From: Rhizomys pruinosus
Lineage: Eukaryota; Chordata; Mammalia; Rodentia; Spalacidae
DNA length: 64,000 nucleotides
NCBI GenBank assembly: GCA_009823505.1
Contig: VZQC01003052.1
Coordinates: 683,332 to 747,331, forward strand
Direction of reading: 5' to 3'
The notes beneath the pieces are model-generated. The model worked only from the letters and a program-made list of their open reading frames with translations, ran no database searches and was not told the DNA's origin. The translations under genes and the position numbers were made by a program. Numbering within the stretch: position 1 is the first letter of the stretch; the number at the start of each line of letters is the position of its first letter. Of the stretch, positions 1 to 13,250 are shown piece by piece.

Positions 1-3000
1 GTCTAAATCCCTGTTGTCTTAGACAAGACATATCGTCTGTCTCATTACCTGTTGTCTGAGACATGTCCACAGTCTGAGTCCCCGTTATCTCAGATATGTC
101 CAACGTCATTCCCTCTTTGCTCAGACATCTCCACAGACATAGTCCCTGTTGTCTCAGACATGTCCACCATCTCAGATCCTATTGAATCAGAAATGTCCAA
201 TGTCTCAGTCCATGTAGTCTCAGCCATGACGAGTCCACTGGCTCAGATATGTCCACTGTCTCAGTCTCTGCTGTATCAGACATGTCCACTCTCTAAGTCT
301 CTGTTTTCTCAGAAATGACATGTCTGCTGTCTCAGACATATCTAATGTCTCAGCCACTGTTCTCTCATACATGTCAACAGTCTCAGTCCCTATTGTTTCA
401 GAAATGTCAAATGTCTCAGTCCCTGTTGTCTAAGACATGTCCAGGGTGTCAGGTCCTGTGGTGTCAGACATGTCCATGGTCTTAGTCCCTGTTGTCTCAG
501 ACATGTCCACTGTCAGAGTCTCTGTTGTCTCAGGCATGTCCAACATCTCATTCCCTGCTTTCTCAGACATGTACAAGTTCTGAGTCCCTGTGTTCTCAGA
601 CATGTCAACTGTCTCAGTCCCTGTTGTCTCAGACATGTCCACTGTCTCAGTCCCTGTTGTCTCAGACATGTCCACTGTCTCACTCCCTGTTGTCTCAGAT
701 ATATCCACTGTCTCAGTCCTAGTTGTCTCACATGTATCCACTGTCTTAGTCCCTGTTGTCTCAGATGTGTCCACTCTCTCAGTTGCTGTCATTTCAGACA
801 GGACTTGTTGACTGGCGAAGACATTCCAACTGTCTCAGCCTATATTGTCTCAGACAGGTCCACTGTTTCGAACCCAATTGATTCAGACTTGTCCACTGTC
901 TCAGTCCCTGTTGTCTCAGACATGTCCACTGTCCCATTCCCTGTTGTTTTACACTTCTCCACCGTCTCAGTGGCTGTGGTCTCAGACATGTCCACTGTCT
1001 CAGTCCCTGTTGTCTCAGACATGTCCATGGTCTCAAACCCTGCTGATTCAGAAGTGTACACTGTCTCAGTGCCTTTTGTCTCAGATATGTCCCTGTCTCA
1101 TTCCTTGTTGTTTCACACTTGTGCACTGAATCAGTCCCTGTTGTCTCAGACATGTCCCCTGTCTCAGTCCTTGTTTTCTCAGAAATGTCCAATTTCTATG
1201 TCCCTGTTGTCTCAGACATGTCCACTGTATCAGTCAGTGTTGTCTCAAACATATCCAATATCTCGTCCCTGTTGTCTCAGACATTTCCACTGTCTCAGTC
1301 CCTATTGTCTCAAATATATCCACTGTTTCAGTCCTGGTTGTCTCACATGTATCCACTGTCTCAGTTCTGGTTGTCTCACATGTATCCACTGTCTCATTCC
1401 TTGTTGTCTAAGATGTGTCCACTCTCTCAGTCACTGTCATCTCAGACAGGAGTTGTTGACTGGAGAAGACATTTCAACTGTCTCAGCCTATATTGGCTCA
1501 GACAGCTCCACTGTTTCGAACTCTATTGACTCAGACGTGTCCACTGTCTCAGTCCCTGTTATCTCAGACATGTCCACTGTCCCATTCCCTGTTGTTTCAC
1601 ACTTCTCCTCTGTCTCAGTGCCTGTTGTCTCAGACATGTCCACTGTCTCAGTCCCCGTTGTGTCAGACATGTCCGTGGTCTCAAGCCCTGCTGACTCAGA
1701 AGTGTCCACTGTCTAAGTGCCTTTTGTCTCAGACATGTCCACTGTCTCATTACCTATTGTTTCACACTTGTCCACTGGATCAGTCCCTGTTGTCTCAGGC
1801 ATGTCCCCTGTCTCAGTTCTTGTTTTCTCAGACATGTCCAATGTCTAAGTCCCTGTTTTCTCAGACATATCCACTGTCTCTGTCAGTTTTGTCTCAACCA
1901 TATCTAATAACTCAGTCCCTGTTGTCTCAGATATGTACAAGGTCTCATTCCCTGTTATCTCAGATATGTACAAGGTCTCATTCCCCACTGTCTCATTCCC
2001 TGTTATCTCAGATATGTACAAGGTCTCATTTCCCATTGTCTCAGACAGGTCCACTGTGTCAGTCTCTGTTGTCTCAGAAATGTCCAGTGTCTCAGTCCCT
2101 GTTATCTCAGACATGTCGACTGTCTCAGTCCCTGTTGTCGCAGGCATTTCCAATGTCTCAGTCCCTGTCGTGTCAGACATTTCCAAAGTATCAGTCCCGG
2201 TAGTCTCAGTTATGTCCAGTGTCTGAGTCCCTGCAGTCTCAGACATTTCCCATGTCTGATTACCTGTTGTCTCAGACATGTCCAAGGTCTCAGTCCCTTT
2301 TGTCTCAGACATGTCCACTGTGTCAGTCCCTGTTGTCTCTGACATGTCCACTGTCTCAGTCCCTGTTGTCTCAGACATGACCACTTTCTCAGTCTGAGTT
2401 GTTTCACAAATGTCCACTGTCCAGTCTCTGTTTTCTCCGACATGTCCATGGTCTCAGAATCTGTTGTCACAGATAAGTGTGTTGTCTCAGACATGTTCAC
2501 TGTCTCAGTCCCTGTTGTCTCAGAAATGTCCACTTTCTCAATACCTGTTGTCTTAGACATGTCCACTGTCTCACACCCTGTTGTCTCAGACATGTCCACT
2601 ATCTCTGTCTCTGTTTTGTGAGACATGTCCACTGTTTCCGTCCCAGTTGTCTCAGACATGTCCCCACTCTCAGTTTCTGATGTTTCACACATATCCACTG
2701 TCTCAATACCTGTTGTCTCAGATATGTCCACAGTCTCAGTCACTGTTGTCTCAGACAGGTCCACGGCCTCAGGCTCTGTTGTCTCAGACATGTCCATTGC
2801 CCCAGTCCTGGTTTTCTCATACATGTTCAATGTCTCAGCCCCTGTTGTCTCAGACAAGTCCACTGTCTCATTCTCTGTTGTCTCAGACAGGTCCACAGTC
2901 TCAGTCAATGTTTTCTCAGACATGTCCACAGTGTCAGTGCCTGTTGTGTCAGGCATTTTCAACATCTCAGACCCTGTTGTCTCAGACATGTCCAAAGTCT

Positions 3001-5029
3001 CAGTCCCGGTTTTCTCAGATATGTCCAGTGACTGAGTCCCAGCAGTCTCAGACATGTCCAATGTCTCATTCCCTGTTTTCTCAAACATGTCCTAGGTCTC
3101 AGTCCCTGTGCCTCAGACATGACCACTTTCTTAATCCCTGTTGTCTCGTATATGTCCACTGTCTCAGTCCCTTTTGTCTCAGACATGTCCACTGTCTCAT
3201 TCCCTGTTGTTTCACACATGTCCACTGTCTCAGTGCCTGTTGTTTCAGACATGTCCATGGTCTCAGCCCCTGTTTTCTCAGACATGTGTGTTGTCTCAGA
3301 CATATCCACTGTCTCAATCCCTGTTGTCTCAGACATGTGCAATGTCTAAATACCTGTGGTCTCAGACATGTCCACTGTCTCAGTGTTGTCTCAGACAAGT
3401 CCACTATCTCTGTCCCTGTTGTGTCAGACATTTCCATGGTGTCAGTTCCCATTATCACAGACATGTCCACGGTTTCAGTCCCTGTTGTCTCAGACATGTC
3501 CACGGTCTCAGCACCTGTTGTCTCATACATATCCATTGTCTCAGTCCCTGATGTCTCAGATATATCCACACTATCGGTCCCTGTTATCTCAGATATGTCC
3601 ACTGTCTCAGTCCCGGTGGTCTCAGAGGTGTCCCCTGTCCCAATCCCTGTTGTCTCAGATGGGTCCACTGTCTAAGTCCCTGACTTCTCACACAGGACAT
3701 CTCCACTGTCTCAGACATGTGAACTGTCACAGTCTTTATTGTCTCAGACTTGTCCACTGTCTCAAACACTTTTGTCTCAAACGTGTCCACTGTTTAAGTC
3801 CCTGTTGTCTCAGATATGTCCCCTGTCTCAGTTTCTGTTGTTTCACACATGTCCACTTTCTCATTCCCAGTTGTCTCAGACATGTCCATGGTCTAAATCC
3901 CTGTTTTCTCAGACATGTCCATTTTCTAAGTCTCTATTGTCTCAGACATGTCCACAACCTCAGTCCCAGTTTTCTCATACAGATACACTCAGCCCCTGTT
4001 GTCTCAGACATGTCCACTGTCTCATTTCCTCTTGTCTCAGACATGTCCAATATCTACGTCCCTGATGTCTCAGATATATCTAATGTATCAGTGCCTGTTT
4101 TCTCAGCGATGTCCACTGTCTCAGTCCCTGATGTCTAAGACATGTCCATGGTCTCAAACCTTCTTATCTCAGACGTCTCTACTCTCTCCGTCCCTTTTGT
4201 CACAGACATGTCCACTGTCTCATTCCCTGTTTTCTCAGCTATGTCCCCTGTCTCAATCTTTACTGTATCAGCCATGTCCACTCTCTAAGTTCCTGTTGTC
4301 TCAGACATGACATGTCTTCTGTCTCAGACATTTCTATTGTCTCAGTTCCTATTATTTCAGACATGTCCAGTTTCTCAGTGCCTGTTGTCTAAGACATGCT
4401 CAGGGGCTCAATTCCTGTAGTCTCAGACATGTCCATGGTCTCAGACACTGTTGTCTCAGACATGTCGACTGTCTGGGTCTCTGTTGTCTCAGACATGTCC
4501 AATATCTCATTCCCTGTTCTCTCAGACATGTACAAGGTTTGAGTCGCTGCTGTCTTAGACATGTCCACTGTCTCAGTCCCTGTTTTCTCAGACATGTCCA
4601 CTGTCTCTGTCACAGTTGTCACAAACTTGTCCACTGTGTCAGTCTCTGTTGTCTCAGACAAGTGCAAAGTCTCAGACCCTGTTGTCTCAGATAAGTCGAC
4701 TGCCCCAATCCATTTTGTCTAAGACATGTCCACTGTCTCAGTTCCTGTCATCTCAGATATGTCGATTGTCTCAGTCCCAGTGGTCTCAGATGTATCCTTT
4801 GTCTCAGTCCCTGTTGTCTCAGATGTGTCCACTCTCTAAATCACTATCTTCTCACACAGGACATCTCCACTGTCTTAGACATGTGAACTGTCTAAGACTC
4901 TGTTGTCTCAGACATGTCCTCTCACTCATACCCTGTTGTCTCAAACATGTCCACTGTCTCAGTCCCTGTTGTCTCAGATGTGTCACCTGTCTCAGTTTCT
5001 GTTGTTTCACACATGTCCACTATCTCATT

Positions 5030-7560
5030 CCCTGTGGTCTCAGACATGTCCACTGTCTCAGTCTTTGTTCTCTCAGACAAGTAAACTATCTCAGTCCCTG
5101 TTATCTCAGACATATCTATGATCTCAGTTCCCATTAGCGCAGACATGTCCATGTTGTCAGTCACTGTTGTCTCAGACATGTCCATGGTGTCAGTACCTGT
5201 TGTATCAGACATGTCCACCGTCTCAGTACCTGTTGTCTCAGATATATCGATTGTTGCAGTCCCCGATGTCTTAGAGATGTCCACACTGTCAGTATCTGTT
5301 TTCTCAGATATGTCCACTGTCTATGTCCCAGTAGTCTCAGAGGTGTCCCTTGTGTCAGTCCCTGTTGTCTCATATGTGTCCAAATCTAAGTCCCTGTCTT
5401 CCTACACAGGACATCTCCACTGTCTCAGACATGTAAACTGTCTCAGTCTCTGATTTCTCAGGCATGTCCAATGTCTCAAACACTGTTGTCTCAAACTGGT
5501 CCACTGTCTAAGTCTCTGTTGTCTCAGACATGTCCCCTGTCTCAGTTTCTGTTTTTGCACACATGTCCACTGTCTCAGTCCCTGTTGTCTCAGACTTGTC
5601 CATGGTTTCATTCCCTGTTGTCTCAGACACATCCACAGTCTCAGTCTCTGTTGGCTCAGATATGTCAACTGCCTCAGTCCTGGTTTTCTCATACACGTAC
5701 ATTGTCTCAGCCTCTGTTCTCTCAGACATGTCCACTGTCTCATTCCCTGTTGTCTCAGACATGTCCAATATCTTAGTCGCCATTGTCTCAGATATGTCCA
5801 CTGTCTCAGTCAGTGTTGTCTCAGACAAGTCAACTATCTCAATCCCTATTGTTTCAAACATGTCCACTGTCTCAGTCCCTCGTGTCTCAGACAGGTCTTC
5901 GGCCTCAGTTACCATTGTCTCAGACATGTCCACAGTGTCAGTCCATGTTGTCTCAGACATGTCCACGGTGTCAGTCCCTCTTCTCTCAGTCATTTCCGAT
6001 ATTTCAGTCCCTGATGTCTCAGACATGTCCAAAGTCTCAGTCCTGGTTGTCTCAGATATGTCCAGTGTCTGAGTCCCTGCAGTCTCAGACATGTCCAATA
6101 TCTGATTCCCTGTTTTCTCAGACATGCCCAAGGTCTCAGTCCCTGTTGTCTCAGACATGTCCATTGGCTCAGTCCCTGTTGTCTCAGACATATCCGCGGT
6201 TTCATTGGCTGTTTTCTCAGCAATATCCACTATCTTAATCCCTGTTGTCTCAGACATGTCCATTGTCTCAAACCCTGTTTTCCCAAACATGAGACGCTGT
6301 TGTCTCAGACATGTCCCCTGTCTCAGTTTCTGTTGTTTCACACATGTCCACTGTCTCAGTCCCTGTCGTCTCAGACATGTCCCTGGTCGAAGTCCCTGTT
6401 GTCTCAGACACGTCCATGTTCTCAGTCTCTGTTCTTTCAGACATGTCCACTGCCTCAGGCCTGGTTTTCTCATACAGGTACACTGTCTCAGCCCCTGTTG
6501 TCTCACACATGTCCACTGTCTCATTCCCTGCTGTCTCATATATGTCCAATGTCTAAGTCCCTTTTGTCTCAGATATATCTACTGTCTCAGTGCCTGTTGT
6601 CTCAGCCATGTCCACTCTCTCAGTCCCTGTTGTCTCAGACATGTGCACGGTCTCAAACCCTGTTGACTCAGGCGTGTTCATTCTCTCAGTCCCTTTTGTC
6701 ATAGACATGCTCACTCTCTCAGTCCCTTTTGTCATAGACATGTTCACTCTCTCATTCCCTGTTGGCCCAGCCATATCCCCTGTCTCAGTCCCTGTTGTCT
6801 CACACATGTCCAATGTCTCAGTCCCTGTTCTCTCAGACATGTACAAAGTGACAGTCCTGGTTGTCTAAGATATGTCCAGTGTTTGAATCCCTGCATTTTC
6901 AGATATGTCCAATGTCTGATTCCCAGTTGTCTCAGACATGTCCAAGATCTCAGTACCTGTTGTCTCAGACAGGTCCACTGTCTCAGTTCCTGTTGTCTCA
7001 GACATGTCACACTCTTATTGGCTGATACCTCAGAAATATCCACTATCTCAAGCCCTGTTTTATCAGACATGTCCACTGTCTCATTCCCTGTTGCCTCAGA
7101 CATGTCCAATGTCTAAATCCCTGTTGTCTCAAACATGTCCACTGTATCAGTCAGAGTTTTCTCAGACAAGTCCACTATCTCAGTCCCTGTTGTCCCAGAC
7201 ATATCCATGGTCTCAGTCCTGGTTGTCTCAGACATGTCGACAGTCTCAGTCTCTGTTGTCTAAGACATGTCCACTGCCTCAGTCCCGGTTTTCTCATACA
7301 GCGTACTGTCTCAGCACCCGTTGTCTCAGACATGTCCACTGTCTCATTCCTTATTGTTTCAGACATGTTCAATGTCTAAGTCCCTGGAGTCTCACACATG
7401 TCCACTGTCTCAGTCAGTGTTGTCTCAAACATATCCACTGTCTCAAACCCTGTTGTGTCAGACATGTCCACTCTCCCAATCCCTGGTGTCTCAGACAGTA
7501 TCCTTGGCCTCAGTTCCCATTGTCTCAGACATGTCCAAGGTCTCAGTTGCCATTATCACA
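5030..7560 (+). repeat. Higher-order block of the minisatellite, copy 1
   Basis: Unit variants follow the same order here as in 10720-13250, far beyond the similarity of random units. Shared landmarks include a CTTCCTACACAGGACATC short unit (5398 and 11088), a TTTTTGCACACATGTCC unit, a TCATACACGTACA unit, a CTGCAG unit (6077 and 11765), a TTCCCAAAC unit and a repeated TTTTGTCATAGACATG unit (6696-6740, partly lost in copy 2). The offset is about 5.69 kb at the start and drifts to about 5.64 kb at the end through small indels. Confidence 0.85.
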
Positions 7561-9539
7561 GACATGTCCATGGTGTCAGTCCCTGTTGTCTCAGATATGT
7601 CCATGGTGTCATTTCCTGTTGTCTCAGACATGTCCATGGTTTCTGTACCTGTTGTCCCAGGACATATTCATTATCTCAGTCCCTGATTTCTCAGACATGT
7701 CCACACTCTCAGTCCCTGTTGTCTCAGATATGTCCATTGTCTCACTCCCGGTGGTCTTAGAGGCATCCCCTGTCTCAGTCCCTGTTGTCTCAGATGTGTC
7801 CACTGTCTAAGTCCCTGTCTTCTCACACAGGAAATCTCCACTGTCTCAGACATGTCATCTGTCTCAGTCTCTGTGGTCTCACACTTGTCCACAGTCACAA
7901 ACCCTGATGTCTCAAATGTGTCCACTGTCTAAGTCCCTGTTGTCTCAGATATGTCCACAGTGTCAGACCTTGCTGCCACAGTCATTTCCAATGTCTCAGT
8001 CCCTGTTGTCTCAAACATGTTCAATATCTCACTCCCTGTTGTCTCAGATATGAACATGCTCTTAGTCGCAGTTGTATCAGACATGTCCACTGTGTGAGTA
8101 CCTGTTGTCTCAGACATGTCCACTGTATCAGTCCCTACTTTTTCAGACATATCCACTGTGTCACTCCCTGTGGTCTCAGACATGTTCACTCTTTCAGTCC
8201 TGGTTGTGTCATGTGTGTCCACTGTCTCAGCCCCTGTTGTCTCAGATGTTTCCACTGTCTCATTCACTGTCATCTAACACAGGACTTGTCCACTGGGGAA
8301 GACATGTCAACTGTCTCAGCATCTATTGTCTCAGAGAAGTCCACTGTCTCAAACCCTGTTGACTCAGGCGTGTACACTTTCTCAGTCCCTGCTGTTGCAG
8401 ATATGTCCACTGACCCATTCGCTGTTGTTTCACACTTGGCCACCATCACAATGCCTGTTGTCTCAGCCATGTCCACTGTCTCAGTACCTGTTGTCGTAGA
8501 CATGTCCACTGTCTCATTCCCTGTTTTTTCACACTTGTCCACTGTCTCAGTGCATTTTGTCTCAGACATGTCCACTGTCTTAGTCCCTGTTCTCTCAGAC
8601 AGGTCCAAAGTCTCAGTCCCGGTTGTCTCAGACATGTCCAATGTCTGAGTCCCTGCAGTCAAAGACATGTCCAATGTCTGATTCCCTGTTTTCTCAGACA
8701 TGTCCAAAGTCTCAGTACTTGTTGTCTGAGACATGTCCCCTGTCTCAGTTCCTGTATTCTCAGACATCTCCGGGGTCTCACTGGCTGTTGTCTCAGACAT
8801 ATCCACTGTCTCCATCCCTGTTATGTCAGAGATGTCCACTGTCTCAGTCCCTGTTCTTTCAGCCATGTGTAAGTCTAAATTCCTGTTATCCCAGACATGT
8901 CCCCTCTCTCAGTCAATGTTATCTCAGACAAGTCCACTATTTCAGACCCTGTTGTCTCAGACATTTCCAAGGACTCAGATCCTATTATCACTGACATGTC
9001 CACAGTGTCAGTCCGTGTTGTTTCAGACATGTCCAAGGTCTCAGTTTCTGCTGTCTCAGAATTATCTACTGCCTCAGTCCAGGTTGTCTCATTCTGGTAA
9101 ACTATCTCAGCCCCTGTTTTCTCAGACATGTCCACTGTCTCAGTCAGTGTTGTCTCAGACATGTCAACTATCTCAATCCCTGTTGTCTTAGACATGACCA
9201 ATGTCTCAGTCCCTGGTGTCTCAGACAGGTCCTCGGCCTCAGTTTCCATTATCTCAGACATGTTCACGATGTCAGTCCCTGTTGTCTCAGACAATTCCAC
9301 ATTGTCAGTCCCTATTGTCTCACAAATGTCCACTGTGTAAATCCCGGTGGACTCACAGGTGTCCCCTGTCTCAGTCCCTGTTGTCTCAGATGTGTCCAAA
9401 GTCTAAGTCCCTGTCTTCTCACACAGGACATCTTCACTGTCTCAGTCATGTCATCTGTCTCAGTCTCTGTTGTGTCAGACTTGTCCACTGTCTCAAACAC
9501 TGTTGTCTCAAACGTGTCCACTGTCAAAGTCCCTGTTGT

Positions 9540-10840
9540 CTCAGACATGTCCACGGTGTCAGTCCCTGTTGTCTCAGGCATTTCCAATGACTTATTCCCT
9601 GTTGTCTCAGACATGACCAAAGTCTCAGTCCCAGTCATCTCCGATATGTCCAGTGTCTGAGTCCCTGCAGTCTCAGACATGTCCAATGCCTGATTCCCTG
9701 TTGTCTCAGACATGTCCAAGGTCTCAGTACCTGTTGCCTTAGACATGTCCACTGTCTCAGTCCCGTTTTCTCAGACATCTCTGCGGTCTCATTGGCTGTT
9801 GTCTCAGACATAGCCACTTTCTCAATCCCCGTTGTCTCAGAGATGTGCAATGTCTAAATCCCTGTGGTCTCAGACATGTCCACTGTCTCAGTCTTTGTTC
9901 TCTCAGACAAGTACACTATCTCAGTCCCTGTTGTCTCAGACATATCCATGGTGTCAATTCCCATTATCACAGACATGTCCACGGTGTCAGTCCCTGTTGT
10001 CTCAGGCATTTCCAACATCTCATTCCCTGTTGTCTCAGACATGACCAAAGTCTCAGTCCCGGTTGTCTCCGATATGTCCAGTGTCTGAGTCCCTGCAGTC
10101 TCAGACATGTCCAATGCCTGATGCCCTGTTGTCTCAGACATGTCCATGGTCTCAGTACCTGTTGTCTTAGACATGTCCACTGTCTCAGTCCCATTTTCTC
10201 AGACATCTCCACGATCTCATTGGCTGTTGTCTCAGACATATCCACTTTCTCAATCCCTGTTGTCTCAGACATGTGCAATGTCTAAATCCCTGTGGTCTCA
10301 GACATGTCCACTGTCTCAGTCTTTGTTCTCTCAGACAAGTAAACTATCTCAGTCCCTGTTGTCTCAGACATATCCATGGTCTCAGTTCCCATTATCGCAG
10401 ACATGTCCACGGTGTCAGTTCCTGTTGTCTCAGGCATTTCCAATTACTCATTCCCTGTTGTCTCAGACATGACCAAAGTCTCAGTGCCGGTTGTCTCTGG
10501 TATGTCCAGTGTCTGAGTACCTGCAGTCTCAGACATGTCCAATGCCTGATTCCTTGTTGTCTCAGACATGTCCAAGGTCTCAGTACCTGTTGTCTTAGAC
10601 AGGTCCACTGTCTCAGTCCCTGTTTTCTCAGACATCACCACGGTCTGATTGGCTGTTGTCTCAGACATATCCGCTATCTCAATCCCTGTTGTCTCGGGAC
10701 ATGTGCAATGTCTAAATCCCTGTGGTCTCAGACATGTCCACTGTCTCAGGCTTTGTTCTCTCAGACAAGTAAACTATCTCAGTCCCTGTTGTCTCAGACA
10801 TATCCACGGTTTCAGTTCCCATTAGCGCAGACATGTCCAT
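9540..10840 (+). repeat. About 430-bp (13-unit) higher-order repeat, roughly three tandem copies
   Basis: A distinctive run of variant units recurs with period 428-430 bases, equal to 13 x 33 = 429. ATGTGCAATGTCTAAATCCC starts at 9843, 10271 and 10701. CTGCAG occurs at 9665, 10093 and 10521. A CTCATTGGCTGTTG unit occurs once per copy. The first copy is partial on its left and the third runs into the copy-2 block of the larger duplication. This is recent local amplification inside the older array. Confidence 0.88.
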
Positions 10841-13250
10841 GTTGTCAGTCCCTGTTGTCTCAGACATGTCCACGGTGTCAGTACCTGTTGTCTCAGACAT
10901 GTCCACTGTCTCAGAACCTGTTGTCTCAGATATATCCATTGATGCAGTCCCCAATGTCTTAGAGATGTCCACACTGTCAGTATCTGTTTTCTCAAATATG
11001 TCCACTGTCTATGTCCCAGTGGTCTCAGAGATGTCCCTTGTGTCAGTCCCTGTTGTCTCATATGTGTCCAAATCTAAGTCCCTGTCTTCCTACACAAGAC
11101 ATCTCCACTGTCTCAGACATGTAAACTGTCTCAGTCTCTGTTTTCTCAGGCATGTCCAATGTCTCAAACACTATTGTCTCAAACTGGTCCACTGTCTAAA
11201 TCTCTGTTGTCTCAGACATGTCCCCTGTCTCAGTTTCTGTTTTTGCACACATGTCCACTGTCTCAGTCCCTGTTGTCTCAGACTTGTCCATGGTTTCATT
11301 CCCTGTTGTCTCAGACACATCCACGGTCTCAGTCTCTGTTGGCTTAGATATGTCAACTGCCTCAGTCCTGGTTTTCTCATACACGTACACTGTCTCAGCC
11401 TCTGTTCTTTCAGACATGTCCACTGTCTCATTTCCTGTTGTCTCAGACATGTCCAATATCTTAGTCCCCGTTGTCTCAGATATGTCCACTGTCTCAGTCA
11501 GTGTTGTCTCAGACAAGTCAACTATCTCAATCCCTATTGTTTCAAACATGTCCACTGTTTCAGTCCCTCATGTCTCAGACAGGTCCTCGGCCTCTGTTAC
11601 CATTGTCTCAGACATGTCCACAGTATCAGTCCCTGTTGTCTCAGACATGTCCACGGTGTCAGTCCCTGTTGTCTCAGGCATTTCCGATATCTCAGTCCCT
11701 GATGTCTCAGACATGTCCAAAGTCTCAGTCTCGGTTGTCTCAGATATGTCCAGTGTCTGAGTCCCTGCAGTCTCAGACATGTCCAATGTCTGATTCCCTG
11801 TTGTCTCAGACATGCCCAAGGTCTCAGTCCCTGTTGTCTCAGACATGTCCACTGACTCAGTCCCTGTTGTCTCAGACATGTCCGTGGTTTCATTGGCTGT
11901 TGTCTCAGTAATATCCACTATCTTAATCCCTGTTGTCTCAGACATGTCCATTGTCTCAAACCCTGTTTTCCCAAACGTGTCCACTGTCTCAGACACTGTT
12001 GTCTCAGACATGTCCCCTGTCTCAGTTTCTGTTGTTTCACACATGTCCACTGTCTCAGTCCCTGTTGTCTCAGACATGTCCCTGGTCGAATTCCCTGTTG
12101 TCTCAGACATGTCCACGTTATCAGTCTCTGTTCTTTCAGACATGTCCACTGCCTCAGGCCTGGTTTTCTCATACAGGTACACTGTCTCAGCCCCTGTAGT
12201 CTCACACATGTCCACTGTCTCATTCCCTGCTGTCTCAGACATTTCCAATGTCTAAGTCCCTTTTGTCTCAGATATATCTACTGTCTCAGTGCCTGTTGTC
12301 TCAGCCTTGTCCACTCTCTCAGTCCCTGTTGTCTCAGACATGTGCATGGTCTCAAACCCTGTTGACTCAGGCGTGTCCATTCTCTCAGTCCCTTTTGTCA
12401 TAGACGTGTTCACTCTCTCACTCCCTGTTGGCTCAGCCATATCCCGTGTCTCAGTCCATGTTGTCTCACACATGTCCACTGTCTCAGTGCCTGTTTTCTC
12501 ACACATGTCCAATGTCTCAGTCACGTTCTCTCAGACATGTACAAAATCACAGTCCTGGTTTTCTAAGATATGTCCAGTGTTTGAATCCCTGCATTTTCAG
12601 ATATGTCCAATGTCTGATTCCCTGTTGTCTCAGACATGTCCAAGATCTCAGTACCTATTGTCTCAGACATGTCCACTGTCTCAGTTCCTGTTGTCTCAGA
12701 CATGTCCGCAGTCTCATTGGCTGATATCTCAGAAATATCCACTATCTCAATCCCTGTTGCCTCAGACATGTCCACTGTCTCAATCCCTGTTGCCTCAGAC
12801 ATGTCCAATGTCTAAATCCCTGTTGTGTCAAACATGTCCACTGTATCAGTCAGAGTTTTCTCAGACAAGTTCACTATCTCAATCCCTGTTGTCCCAGACA
12901 TATCCATGGTCTCAGTCCCGGTTGTCTCAGACACGTCCACGGTCTCAGTCTCTGTTGTCTAAGACATGTCCACTGCCTCTGTCCCGATTTTCTCATACAG
13001 GTTCACTGTCTCAGCACCTGTTGTATCAGACATGTCCACTGTCTCATTCCTTATTGTCTCAGACATGTTCACTATCTCAATAACTGTTGTGTCACACATG
13101 TCCACTCAGTGCCTAGTGTCTCAATCAGTGTCCTCAGCCTCAGTTCCCATTGTCTCAGACATGTTCAAGGTCTCATTCCCTGTTGTCTCAGACATGTCCA
13201 TTGTCTCATTTCCCATTATCACAGACATGTCCACGGTGTCAGTCCCTGTT
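10720..13250 (+). repeat. Higher-order block of the minisatellite, copy 2
   Basis: Second copy of the block at 5030-7560, matching it variant for variant. Forward 180-codon open frames at 5530 and 11218 translate almost identically, giving an offset of 5688 bases. Small indels such as the loss of one TTTTGTCATAGACATG unit separate the copies. The end is approximate because similarity fades into ordinary units. Confidence 0.85.
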
